Origin: Paralichthys olivaceus | Lineage: Eukaryota > Chordata > Actinopteri > Pleuronectiformes > Paralichthyidae | Assembly (NCBI RefSeq): GCF_024713975.1 | Contig: NC_091110.1 | Location: 2,801,001-2,865,000, forward strand | Reading direction: 5' to 3' | Length of the DNA stretch: 64,000 nt | Part shown: piece after piece, positions 26,888 to 38,951 of the stretch | Layout: every line of letters starts with the position of its first letter | Position numbering within the stretch: position 1 is the first letter of the stretch | Position numbers and translations under genes: made by a program | The notes under the pieces: generated by a model | What the model was told of the DNA's origin: nothing | The model's database searches: none | The model's input: only the letters and a program-made list of their open reading frames with translations

Positions 26888-29800
26888 ATGGCGTTCATGT
26901 CCCGGTTCTCTCGGTCCCGGAGCAGCTCCAGGTCTCCGAGCCGAAAAGACTCGGAGCGCGTCCCCCCGAACCTGAGCGTGTCTGAGCTGGAGCGGCTGCT
27001 GTACACGGGCAAGACGGCCTGTAACCACGCGGACGAAGTGTGGCCACGACTCTACATAGGAGACCAGTGAGTTTACATAACCCTCCCGCCATTTATAATA
27101 ACGCTCTGTGCCACTGTGTTGATGGAAACTTAAAGGGATAGTTCACCCAAAAATTCACCCATCATCTAAGATTTATGGTTCCACACACAGCATGCAACGT
27201 GCAAACAGGGAGCAATTAGGGGGGTTTGGTGCCTTGCTCAAGGGCACCTCCACAGTGCCCAGGAGGTGAACTGGCACCTCTCCAACTTCCGTCCATGCTG
27301 GACTTGAACTGGCCACCCTCCGGTTCCCAAGCCAAGTCGCTATGGACTGAGCTACTGCCTCCCTGCTCACCACCGTGCCAATGGAGGGGTGGGTGAAGTG
27401 TGTGAGTGCACGAAACACTTCTGGAGTGTCAGGGGTAAACAGTGTTGCAGCCATATTCAATAGAATTGAAGTAAATGGTGACCACGTCTTCAAATGTATA
27501 AAAACAACAGACGAAAAACATCTGTGGTGTCATCATGTCCATAAGCCCAGACGTCCAAATATGACTGGAAAAACATTCAAACTTGAACATCAGGGCTTAC
27601 GGACACTTGGATGACACCACAGCAGTAGAATGGAAGCATTTTATGTTTTTTTCTGTTGTTGTTTTTTTTGCATTTGAAGAATCAGTCACCATTTACTTCA
27701 GTTGTATGGGATTTGGCTGCAACGCTGTTTACCCCTGAGACTCCTAAAGTGTTTTGTGGACTCAAACACTTCCCCCACCCCTCCATCGGCATAGTGGTGA
27801 GGAGATAATGACTTCATTTCCATTTCTGGATGAACAATCCCTTTAATGCACACATTAATGGAGTGCTGTCAGCAGGAGTGTTTTGCCATTTGGCTAAATG
27901 GAAACACTATATTCTATGCTATCCTAAGAGATGTAATAACAACAGTGGTTTTTAATGTGTAGAGGCTCCATGTGAGGAGAGGAGTCCTGAGAATCATATT
28001 ATGAGCCCTGAGCAAGTGGGATATAGTTTGAGGTTAAGTGGGGCACCCATGTTGAATGAAGCATTTCTGCAGCAGCATGCATCTTAAGTCAATAAGGCAC
28101 AAGGCTGCACAAGTGGACTCAGGATGTTAAAGCTGCTGTAAGAATAAAAAACTTAATCTTTTATTTTTAGAATCTGTCTATGTGATATATAGTCTAAATG
28201 TAATCCTGTATGTACGTGTATTAACCATTTTACACGTGTCTATGCTGTATATCCATGTTACTAAACTGCATAAAGGGACTGAGCACTTTCACCATACTTC
28301 ATTTATTTCATTTATTATTTACATGAAGTTGTTTATATTAAACTGGCAGTCACATGCAAATAATGTGCATGGCTGTCACCATATAGTCCTGACACCGAAA
28401 GTAATATTTAAACAATGCTAATAACTCACATACTAATAGTATGTAAACAATGGAGTGCCTCTAAAAGAATTCAAATTATTTTAATTCTTTTCCTGCTGTA
28501 CCGTTCACACTCAACATATTAGGTTTTAGTTTTTTGTCCCATTTTGAGTATAGTTAATTTGCCATAACAGACAAACCACATAATTCATAGCATTATTTGT
28601 TTTAAATGATATTGCGACAGCTAACTACCTTCAACTTGACCCCATCAATGAGAAGTGAAAATCACTTTGACTGGCTGATGATGAGCTGTGAAAAAAAAAC
28701 GACTTGTCTGCAGAGATATCGCATCAGATCGACGTGAACTGGCCAAGCTGGGCATCACACACATCCTCAACTGTGCACAGAGTAAGTGGCGCGGCGGAGC
28801 CGAGTATTACGCCGGCATGAACATCACCTATCACGGCATCGAGGCCCACGACTCCCCCACCTTCGACATGAGTGTCAACTTCTATCCTGCCGCAGAGTTC
28901 ATCCACAAAGCCCTGACAAGTGGAGGTGAGTTTGTGAATGTGGACAGTAAAAGTTAGGTTTAACACTTTAGTAAACAGAGTGCAATTATGTTGATGGCTG
29001 TGGCCAAAAGTGTAGAAAAACTTACTTTTCGTGTCTTTTTATTTTACTCAAAACTTTTTTACAATAGCTTTGGATCAGTATGTAAAATTTCAAGATACCA
29101 ACCCCCAGATATTACATAACTTGCATTTGTTATCATCAAAAACACAGTTAGCCACAGTGAATTGTGATATTCATTTGTATGCAAAAGTTTTTTTGTGGGT
29201 TTTTAAATTGAAATAAATACAACATTAAAATTCTTAAAAAATACCCAAAAATGTAACTATAGCTGTGGTTAGTGGACACATTGCAACAAGAAGTTTTGTT
29301 TTTGCCCATACTGCCTTCCACCTGAGAAAGATGCCATAAAGAAAAATGCTTGCAAGCACATTTTGCATTAATACAATGCTCTGTATTCTCAGTAATAAGC
29401 CTTCAAAGTTGTGGTAATGAGGTGACTGCACTCTAGCAATTGAACATGTGATTTAGTGTTTTGCATTTTGTGATTATAATCGAAGACTTTTTAAAAACCT
29501 CATCGCATTAAGAAAATATTTAATCTGTTGTGAAAACGGAGCCAAAGCGAATACTGCGAGTGCTGAGTTACATTTTATCCTCCTGCATGTTTCGAAGCCG
29601 CCTGTCCACTACCAGGACACACGTTCTCCTGTTATTTGATTTCACACTGTCTGTGTTGCTGATTTAGAGCTGAGGCCTGTTGAAGCTACGGTAAATAGGC
29701 CTATACAAAACACCTCATTATGTGATGATCGCCAGTTGTTTTTGTCTTTTATCACCTGTTGTCCGCTCCAGCCGCATTATTAAGAGAAAGGAGGAAAACC

Positions 29801-30253
29801 ATTCAAATGAACTTAACTTAAAAGTCACTTTACTGAGTAACTAATTACTTTATGCAAAAGCAGTAACTTGTAACTGTAACTTATCGCAAAAATTCAGTAA
29901 CCTGCCGTACACCAAAGAAACCATGCAAAATTAACTAGCTACAAAGTGATGTCATGAAAAAACATTTAGAGTAGAGGGAGGAGGCATGATAAATGTGATA
30001 ACAGGCATGTTCCTATCGTTCCTATTGTTCTCTGTGTGTAGGTAAGGTGCTGGTCCACTGCACTGTGGGGGTGAGCCGCTCAGCCACTCTGGTGCTGGCC
30101 TACCTGATGATCAGACAAAACCTGACTCTGGTGGAGGCCATCAAAACAGTGAAAGACCACCGAGGCGTCATCCCCAACCGGGGCTTCCTGCGCCAGCTCA
30201 ACGGCCTGGACGGCATCCTGAGAGAGAGCCGCAAGACGTCGCCGCAGAGCTGA
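26888..30253 (+). CDS. dusp26: Atypical dual-specificity protein phosphatase, DUSP26-like, 3 coding exons
   Basis: Dephosphorylates phospho-Tyr/Ser/Thr; mammalian DUSP26 acts on MAP kinases and p53. Coding exons 26888-27066, 28714-28925 and 30042-30253 join in phase to 603 nt (200 aa; human DUSP26 is 211). The N-terminus [20 protein letters not shown] and the following [20 protein letters not shown] block match DUSP26 closely. Active-site loop HCTVGVSRS with Cys137 and Arg143; general-acid Asp106 in [13 protein letters not shown] and NRGFLRQLN helices as in the VHR group. The ATG lies directly after an acceptor and in the same context as the internal MTFMARF of the human protein; the longer human N-terminus was not found. 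The first intron (27067-28713) carries a foldback MITE with a nested SINE. The gene is complete; the symbol rests on recalled similarity. Confidence 0.88.
27130..27846. mobile_element. Foldback MITE with TTAA ends, intron 1 of the DUSP26-like gene
   Basis: Begins TTAAAGGGATAGTTCACCC at 27130 and ends with the inverted counterpart (gaacaatccctttaa) at 27846. The arms pair again internally: gtgttgcagcca near 27442 matches the inverted copy near 27715, and tgtggtgtcatcatgtcc near 27524 matches its inverted partner near 27610. The whole element is thus a long imperfect hairpin. The left arm is interrupted by a SINE (27168-27364). No coding capacity. Confidence 0.8.
27168..27364 (-). mobile_element. 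tRNA-derived SINE inserted in the foldback MITE
   Basis: On the minus strand the head reads GGCAGTAGCTCAGTCC (A box) and then GGCCAGTTCAAGTCC (B box), as in a tRNA. The tail contains cccttgagcaaggcacc, a common fish SINE motif. The MITE arms match each other on both sides of this block but not within it, which marks it as an insertion. Confidence 0.65.
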
Positions 30254-32154
30254 AAACACCTTCAGAAAAACATGGTATCTGAGGTAGCGGCACGCCCCGG
30301 TTACACTGAGGGAGATAATGGGACCGAGTCAGGAGCAACCTGTGGGTTTCTGACACTGTGGCTCTGACAGGCAGCAGGTGATCTGAGGATCTGTCTGATA
30401 TGAGTAGCGTCAATGCTCATTCATTATTATTCCAGTTATAATCAAACACCACAAGCGCTTGATAGTAAGTGTTCAGTCAAGTCCATGTTGTTTATGATCT
30501 GGAGATACCACTTACATTTAATTGCCAAACAGCACCCTTACCTGAATGATTCATTAAAATCAAGTCTAGTCAGTGTTATTGATCAGAAATGCGTTTTTCA
30601 GGACATAATCGTTAGAACCCATGACAAAGCAGCCCTGGCCTCAATGCATGGTCACACCAGCGTGTAAAACAGCAGAATTTCACAGCGAAAATAAATCCGA
30701 TTTTTAAAATGCTTTGGTCACAAGAAAGCCATTCAGATAATGGAAGGTAGAACCCGAGTGTCCAAAATGGAGGAAGATATTGTAGCTTTGTCAGTGTCTC
30801 TGTGTGTGTCGTCACCTTTTAATCCGGAGATATTTGCTTTCTTTTTGTTTGGTTTTTCTGTGTGCTTGAAGCATCACCCCAGTGGGGGATCTCCTGCCGT
30901 GTTCTCACATCGAATTCTCCTGAATTTCTACAGACTTTATACTAAGGGGCCAGCCGGAGAAAGTCTGCAGGTAATCCGGAGCCGCTCGCTCGGACATTTG
31001 CGTTCACACAAGCGACTCCTCCAGAGAAAATACGGAGGATCTGCGGAGTTCGGTGCATGTCTGAAAGCATCTTAAGAGTTTAACTGCCTCACAACAGATT
31101 GTTTAACAGTTATGAGATCGGCGTTAATGAGTCTCTTGAGTGTTGACCTGTGTTAGCTTTGCTGGCTCACGCACAGTTCATAATACCAGGTGTGAGTCAA
31201 CGGCAAATTAAAGACAAACTAGGAAGACGCTCAGGGAACTATTTTGACTGACTAGCATGTTTCCTACTACACAATCAAGCCTCTAGAACTAGTGCTTCAT
31301 GAATTCAGCTGTACTGCATTCTGGTGTGACCAGGCCGAGACTCAAGTGCTGCATGAGAAAATGTGTTGATCTTTATAAACTGATTTAAAATCTTCATGAT
31401 CTCTCTAAAAGCCTAAAAGCTATTAAAAAAGGATCTTTACAGGGCTGTAACATACAAAGCAATGTGAATCCAGCAAGGGGACATTAGTTTTATGTCATTC
31501 CTGTCCGTGCGAACTAATCAAAGTAAGAGACGCCCCAAAATGATCAATAGATTGAAACAGAACACCCTCCTAAGAGTGTGTGCTTACAGCTCAAAGACAC
31601 ATCAGCCCAGGGATGAGCAGCCCCAGTCAAGTTGGCAAGCGTTTGTCCATGAGGGGTCATAAAACAAAAGGTTTGAAAACCTTCTTTCCAATCAAACTTC
31701 AGACCATTCCACTGAAACCTATCAAGACAGGAATTCTGATTGTATTGTACCACTGTAACATAATCATAATCTCTGTTACATTTGTTCTTATATCAAGACA
31801 TTTCTACAATTCTTCTGTCCCTCTGTCTCAGTATCACTGCTCCAGTATCAAGAGGGGGACTGCAGTGTTGACATGATCAGATCAGTTGGAAATATATTCA
31901 ATTATCTCAGTGGCAGATCATTGCCGCTTGTTTTGATAAAAGGAGATTTACAGACAGTACTGCCACTGCCTCCTGGTGCCACCAGTAAAATCGAGTTCAT
32001 CTCATTTAACGATGTAACTATTGATGACTTTGTTTTTCAATGAATCTGCTGACCGTTTTTATGATTAATTGATTAATTGATTGTCAAAAAGTTTAAAAAA
32101 GTTTAAAAAAAGCCAAACAACAACATCCCAGAGCCCAGACTATGACAATTTACA

Positions 32155-32265
32155 TCTGGATCTTCCATCCATGAGTATCCTTTGAGGGGCGCAGGGGCTG
32201 GAACCAATCCCCACTGACATTAGGTGAGATACAGGGTTCACCCTGGTCACCAGCCTACCACATTT
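32155..32265 (+). repeat. Degenerate dispersed teleost repeat
   Basis: Carries gggctggaaccaatcccca, then tgacattaggtgagatacag and ggttcaccctggtcaccagc, a decayed copy of a very widespread fish repeat whose consensus I recall as ggctggagccaatcccagct. Confidence 0.55.
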
Positions 32266-33714
32266 AAATTAGTTGTTATCTCCTTTCTATCAATTAACAA
32301 ATCAATCAATCAATTAATTATTTCAGTCTGAGTGTTTTTATCAGCGACTCTGGATCTTCTGTATAGCACTTTGAGGACTGAAGTGGCTCAGGGTTGGGAA
32401 TTAGAGGCCCCCAACTTGTTTTTATGTGGGGCCCTAAAATAACCACACCTGGCCCTGGCCAAATATGGGCTCCACTGTCTTTTGTAATCAATGCGGAGGT
32501 AAAACCTTTGATATCAGCAGTCAGAAAGAAGATTCTCACTCGGCGATGATAGTTTCTTCTTTCGGCTTCCTTCTTTACATTCAGCAAGTGTCATTAAGTA
32601 GCCCTGAACAACTCACAATCTAGTTGTAGCCCAGGTCTGAAACCAGCACTGTTATGTAGCCTATTGATTATAGTATTACAGTGTTGTCACAATCTGTACA
32701 CACCTTTTATCTGTGGTGAGGTTGAGCATAGCAACATACAATATAATATGTTGTTGGTTCAGTTAATTGTTTCAATCCAGTGTTTTTTAATGGATATCTT
32801 GTATGAGATGATCTGAAATTCCGCCAGTTGACGACAGACTTACACCCATTTGGACAGGATTAACAACTAAGGGGAGATGAAAAAGAAGTATTCACTGTGC
32901 AGACTTCACTGCATAACTTACTCAAATCTGAACACAGACCCATCTACTGTGACTTTCACTTCCCGAGGCTATCATTATGTATATTCAGAGGAAAAGCCCA
33001 TAAATCAGCCTGGAAGACAGAAAAAGACACTTGAGAATGTGTATTTGAATTATAAGATTTCTCAGTGATAATTGTCACATCTATAGATACATGCACTCCA
33101 AATTGGTTTAAAATCCCCCCAACTCCCTTAAAATAAATCCAGTCCAAATGGGGCTCTAGACCCAAAATCACATTTGTGCATCACTTCAACTTTACAGTAA
33201 GTGTCAGCAGCCCAGAGTCATACTCTTAAGTGATGGTTTAATATGCAAGCACCTGAAGTATTTAGAATAAACTGTGGGACTGTGCAGTGGGAGACAATAC
33301 CACAAATGTGCCATTGTAAAAGCTACCAACTGCCTGGATAACAGGAGAGTGCACAGTGCTCAGTGCTGAATTACAAAGTCTGCTTTTATGTCTTGGTGGT
33401 AATTAAGGGTAATTGTGTTCTCATGCTAGTGAAAAACAATAGACTAACCAATGCTGAAATTTAAACCAGCTTTTCAAATATGTGCGTGTTATTAATGATA
33501 CCTCAAGTGTAACGTTTGATACATATTGTTGTGACTTGTGGTGTTTCTCCGTGCTGTTTCGACATCACCATCTGGGAGAAGGGGTGAACCGAAATTACAG
33601 TGCAGATTTATACAGACTGTACAAATGTGGATTTGAAGATATACTTCTACATTTGGGATAATTGTGATTTCCTGCAGAGAGTTAGCAACTCCACTCCTTA
33701 GTCTTTGTTACTAG

Positions 33715-34430
33715 AAAAAGAGAGGGGATTAGCCTAGCTTAGCATAAAGACTGGAGCATGGGTAAATAGCCTGGTTCTGTCCAAAATTCAGAAATCTAGT
33801 CAAGCAGAAATAAATAAATTAAAAAGAATAAATAAATCATTACAAATTAGGGGGACTCATAACAAGTTCCAATGTCTGCTGTGAAGAAGAGTCTGCACAT
33901 GCTGAAGTAATAATAATAAAAAGAATGGATTCCTGAGTTTACACACCAAAACCAAAGCAGCTGTAATTTCCATTGTTTTGTTGAATGAAATTGTACTAGC
34001 CTATTTAATAAGCTGTAGCGAACAAGCGAATTAATTCTACCTTGGTGAGGTGGTGGAAAACTGTCTCCATTGACTTTTTGATATGTCCAAATGACTTGTT
34101 TTAAAGAAAAAAAATGCTAAATAGATGTAAAATATGCACCTAATAGCGACATATGGTTCAGTGTGTAGAAAGTGGCGACATCTAGTGGTGAAGTTGCAGG
34201 TTGCAGCTGAATACCCCTCACCTAAACCGAGTTGCTAATTATTTTACTGTGCTATGACTGCACAATCACTGCTAGGGTTTGCTAACTGATATTTAGCCAT
34301 TTTGACAAACTTTGTTTTGAACTAGGCTAGATCTTTCTCCCTGCTTTCAGTCTATATGCTAAGGTATGTTAAGCTAATTGATCCTGGTTGTGGATTTATA
34401 TTCAACCTAAAAACATTTATCACATCAACT
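33715..34430. repeat. Paired inverted copies of a common fish repeat
   Basis: The left piece (ttagcctagcttagcataaagactggagc, near 33730) recurs in inverted form near 34320-34385 (ctttcagtctatatgctaagg). A short piece resembling the TTAA MITE family (ggttcagtgtgtagaaagtgg) lies between them near 34150. Similar tatgctaagctaa pieces occur near 6098 and 20447. Probably a decayed inverted-repeat element. Confidence 0.5.
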
Positions 34431-35572
34431 CACTCTTTGCGAGAAGGTAAATTTCCTATTTGTTTTGCATTACGTCCTTGGAAAGCAAAGCAGAGCAACA
34501 GACAATCCAGACATGGATAGTGTGTATGTGTATAGGACAAGGACAAGTTATTAGCATTGTGTGTTAAATGAATACCAATTTGCATTATAGCTGGCTACTT
34601 GGGGACCAAGTTGACCCAAAGGTCACATCAGACCCCAACACCTCAGATGTTAGATCACAGGTCTTTTCATGAGATCCTTGATATTCTCAATCGGCACGTT
34701 TTAACTGTTACAACACCGAGGAATCACTTTTTGATCGGGGCCTCTTCAACCATTACCATCTTTACCTTTGCTGTATTAGATGTGTATGTTTTGTATTTGT
34801 GGTTTTTACTGTGATGTGATTGGCTGTCCGTTGGTCTCAATTCCTGTTTATATTAATATTATTTCTACTCACGGCGACCTTTCTATAGGGAAACTTGAAT
34901 TCTTATGAATTTATTTATTATCATTCTCTTTGAAGGAGAAAGTGGCAAAGGAGATGTTGATGCCTTAACATGTGTACTTCAAGTTGGTTTTTAGACCTGT
35001 GTTTCTATGTTTTTACTGTGAACACCACTGAGAATTGAAACTTTGTTTTGATAAATTCAGAACCAAGTCAAAAATAAAAAAATTAACTTCTAACTGATTT
35101 GTTGTACTTCATTTTGTATAACTATAACTATCTTTAACTATATTGTGTGTCAATCACCTAGTAGAGCACATCTCTTGGAAATTGCCAGTTGTTGAGGATT
35201 TTGTTTTTCCCTCATTTCAGGTATTCCAAGGCTGTACATTTTTCATTGACCTTTATTTTAATATTTGTTTCAGCAAAAGTGTACCTACACATAGATATAT
35301 ACATAAATGCATAACTGGATTTCTCCCTCACAAATGCTTAGAAACTAAATTAGATCACACACAACTTTGATGTTGCTTTATTTACATCATCAACGTCATG
35401 AATTTAAGTCAGAGATTGTTAACAAATGTGGTCCTTACAGAAAAACTGGAAGGTAGGACATATTCTACTGATATTGTAGATATGCACCATCTCAAAGATT
35501 AACTGGGATGTGGATGATAAGGAGAAATCTGACAGGAGAGCAGACTGACATGAAGGAACTGAGTGAGTTGGA

Positions 35573-37937
35573 CTAATTTAATTCACCACAGTCGGCAATG
35601 ACAACCTTGGCATTAGTCGCACCGCTTTCTGAGCCATACTTCTCCATTGCCTCGATAACTTTTGTTCCCTCCACAGCTTTGCCAAACACCACATGCTTCC
35701 CGTCCAGCCTGAGGAGGAGAGGAGACGATGAATATATGAGACCAACAAATTGTTTGTTTTCATCTCAATGCAGGTGTGCACAAGTAACAGTGGAGCTCAC
35801 CATGAAGTTTTACCAGTGCAGAGGAAGAACTGGGACCCGTTGGTGTTGGGTCCAGCATTAGCCATCGACAGTGTTCCTGGGCCTGTATGTTTCAACTGAA
35901 AGTTCTCATCAGGAAACTTCTCTCCGTAGATGGATTTGCCTCCAGTTCCATTGTGGTTGGTAAAGTCTCCTCCCTGTAAAACAAAGTTGAATCAGCACAT
36001 GTGGTGTCTCTGGAATATTCAGTTTGACTGTCTTCCATTTGATCGAACTAAATGTTTTATTCACTGTTCATTTTATGCCTGTTTTTGAAACATTGTTTAT
36101 TGATGTGTTTGTATCTCTGCCTTGCAAGGTGACCTTGAGTGCTCTGAAAGGTACCTATAAATAAAATGTATTATTATTATTATTAATACATGTGGTAGCA
36201 GCCGTCATGATTAAGGTTCAACTTGAGCTTAAATCTAAACTGTACCTGGCACATGAATCCAGGGATGATACGGTGAAACGTGGAGCCCTTGTAGCCAAAA
36301 CCTTTCTCTCCAGTGCACAAAGCACGGAAATTTTCTGTAAGTAAAGATTCTGTCAATCCTCAAGAAAACTTATACCAACTAAAACAAGCACAAAATAAAA
36401 ACATTGTAACTGGAGATTTTTCCTATTTCCTTGTTCTCCTTGTAGGACATTTGGGAAAAACAGGAAGCAGACACATTTTGTTGTCAGATACATCACAGTA
36501 AATCTGAGTTTTGTTATATTTTTGCAGTGTTTAAGTGTCAATGTTAATGATCTTTAAATCCTAAAAAGGCTCTGGAGAGACATGGAGGCAGATCAAAAAG
36601 CTTTGCAGAAGACACAAACTACTAAATGTATGAAGTCATAATAACACCAGAAGGACTCAGTTGCATGTCTACTTGTGTCAATGTTTTACCCTCACATTTG
36701 ACTCTAGGACCGGATATTCAGGTTTTTTTAATCGATGCGTCAGCCAAACAAGTATTTGGGTGTGTACAACAAGCCTGAGCCTGATGCTGTGTGCAGTAAC
36801 TGAAAGTTTTTCTCTGTCTCACCCACCTGCCGTCTTTGGGACCACATCTGCCCGCAACTGCAAGACACAGGGATTTTTTACACGAGTGAACAGTTTGACA
36901 CATAATACACACAGTCAAGAGGAACAGTGAGATACTCTGTAAACTAAAGCTTTGTAAAGGACAGGCCCAGAATACCTGAAGCCTCAAATGTGACAAAGGC
37001 AACAACAACATGGGCAAAGAGGCTTTTTTATTCCAGTTGACCACACTAAGCCCAGCTTCATACATGAATAACAGCTGCCTGACCGATATCAGTATTACAG
37101 ATAAATGCTCATTATACTATGCACCATTTGTAAGTATTCTGTTGATGTACTTTACTTTTATATGTCATATACTTAGCTGACTTTCATTAGATGCTGTATG
37201 TTTATTGCTTATCTTATTGATGAAGAGCTGTAGTTTCTATTCATATATCGGTTTTTCATTGTGTGAAGTGAATGTGATCAACCTGCTAGGAAAGCGATGT
37301 TAAAGATTAACATCCGTCATTTAACGTAGCCACTAGGTGGTGCCGTGACTGAGACTGAATATTGTCATGTAGATGTCTTCTGAGACATGTGTAGTTTGGC
37401 ACAGACTTGACAAAGCACACGCTAGTTATAAGCTACTTCCTGTTTCATCAGTACTGAAATTCCATGCCACGGAACTGCATTGAAGAAAAACTGAAAAGTT
37501 GCTTTGCCTTTAAAATTATCAGAGTAATCAAACCATGATGCCACACCCATGCATGAGTCTTATTCAATCAGAGCATTTTCACAAGACACATTTTGTGACT
37601 TTTCAAGTATGTTCAGGACTGAAAATGAGAAGAAAGACATAAAGCATTAAGGGACCAACTAGGTCCTTATGGGTAATCATACCATTCTGTCCTCAGGCCC
37701 CAATAAAAAGGAAACATTTGCTGGTATCTGTGTATAAACCTGCTTTTAATGTTAAAGCTGCACCTGAGAACATGTCAGTCACACCTACAGCCTGTTTGTA
37801 TATAATCCAACTTTAAATTGTGCATAGTCAAAATTAAATATGAATAGTCAGTGATTGATTAATCTTACCTGCATTACAATCCTGCCAGCAGGAGCGCCAC
37901 CAATGGTGATGTCAAAGAAAACTCTGGGATTTGCCAT
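35573..37937 (-). CDS. ppia: ppia copy 1: cyclophilin A, peptidyl-prolyl cis-trans isomerase
   Basis: Cytosolic prolyl isomerase, the cyclosporin A target. Exons in coding order: 37869-37937, 36827-36857, 36246-36334, 35801-35973, 35573-35708 (498 nt, 165 aa, the same length as human PPIA, so numbering matches). Catalytic and ligand residues are present: Arg55, Phe60, Met61, Gln63 ([11 protein letters not shown]), Phe113, Trp121, Leu122 and His126. Copy-specific features: Leu114 instead of Ile ([12 protein letters not shown]) and a diverged last exon ([19 protein letters not shown]). Intron sizes 1011, 492, 272 and 92 bp; its second intron is the shortest of all copies. It is the downstream-most gene of the array and looks intact. 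Confidence 0.95.
36050..36190 (+). repeat. Interspersed-element tail in ppia intron 3 (all of copies 1-6)
   Basis: About 140 bp ending ggtacctataaataaaatgtattattattatta, which looks like the 3' tail of a LINE or SINE with a microsatellite end. Equivalent copies lie near 39430, 42740, 48076, 51535 and 54835, always in intron 3 (272 bp). Copy 7 has an 82-bp intron 3 without it. Its class was not determined. Confidence 0.7.
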
Positions 37938-38044
37938 TTTCACAAACCTGCCTCTGTGTTGCTTATAATGTAAAAGTTAAACTAGAAGTGAATCCTGTCA
38001 ACTTGTCAGACTCACTGGTTCTAAGCAGCTGACATAAGAGCTGA

Positions 38045-38170
38045 CAACAGCCAATCACAGCCCCCGTCCTCCTCAAAGGCTCAAAATTGGACCAATTGTA
38101 ATGAACATGTGAGTTGAGGTGTGGGTTGATTGGTCGAACCTGTTTCAGGACAGCTCGCAAGGGCGGAGCT
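38045..38170 (-). promoter_or_regulatory. ppia copy 1 promoter with four CCAAT boxes and a GC box
   Basis: Within about 230 bp of the start codon are CCAAT at 38051, a paired ATTGG/CCAAT at 38086-38096, ATTGG at 38129 and GGGCGG at 38161. No TATA box was seen. The same block precedes copies 2-6 (first CCAAT at 41447, 44821, 50156, 53552 and 56853; GGGCGG at 41557, 44931, 50266, 53662 and 56963). NF-Y and Sp1 use is inference from the motifs and would fit housekeeping expression. Confidence 0.7.
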
Positions 38171-38951
38171 GTGGCCAGAGAGAAAAGGCTGCAGTGGAAA
38201 AGCTGAAAAATACTCTTCTGTCCTCAACAATATTCCTTAACCTGGAAGCTCAGAGTTCATCTGCACTTATACAGCAGTTTTTTTTAAAACAAATTTAACC
38301 AGAGGTGGAAAAAGTACACATATGCTTTACTCAAATCATAATATCATAAGACAGTGAGAATAATTTGCTCTTGTTCATTATCAGTGATGTTGGATGATTC
38401 TTCTCTTTCCTCCATGTGCTTATTCCTCATCACAGACATATGAACATACACACTCACACACTTCTACCTATTAAGTTAATGCCTATACTCACCTCTAGTG
38501 TTTTACAACAATCAAAAAGTTACACCATGTTATTACAGCACTTGATAAATATTCTTAGGCTTTAATCCAATTCTCTTGTTGTGGCAAAAACGTCCCTTAC
38601 AGCTTAATACATACATTAAGAGAAAATACACAAATACACACAGCTGGAGTTTTCTAACAGATGTTTGAAACTGAATGAGAGGACACACAAAGTGAAATTA
38701 CTTTATTTATACAATCATCTTCACCATCATCCATTATCATCATCAATCTAAGTGAGAGCTTGTTAACAAATGTGGTCCTTAAGGACAGACTGGAATGTAC
38801 AACATATGAATATTGGACAAACATTTTTCGACTGTTTCTTCTTCTACTGATACTGTAGATATGCACCATCTCAAAGAGAAACTGGGATGTGGATGATAAG
38901 GATAAATCTGACAGGAGAGCAGACTGACATGAAGGAACTGAGTGAGTTGGA

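Larger units (their letters stand above)
30254..35370. other. Repeat-rich interval, no gene seen
   Basis: About 5 kb between the phosphatase stop and the 3' end of ppia copy 1. It should begin with the phosphatase 3' UTR, whose end is unclear (AATAAA near 30690 is a candidate; another lies near 35070). The rest is AT-rich DNA with pieces of common fish repeats (about 30890-31080, 32155-32265, 33715-34430). Open frames are short and unlike known proteins. Confidence 0.6.

Noticed and set aside
27300-27364. Possible tRNA gene on the minus strand.
   Set aside because: A and B boxes are present, but there is no paired acceptor stem and the sequence continues into a SINE body.
30254-35370. Short open frames of 60-110 codons in the interval after the phosphatase.
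   Set aside because: No domain, splice context or codon pattern; several overlap dispersed repeats.
36313-36501. A 62-codon plus-strand frame ([13 protein letters not shown]...) present in every one of units 1-6 (36313, 39692, 43002, 48337, 51797, 55096).
   Set aside because: It starts inside ppia exon 3 antisense and runs into intron 2. Its sameness is explained by recent duplication of the unit, and copy 7 has no equivalent frame.
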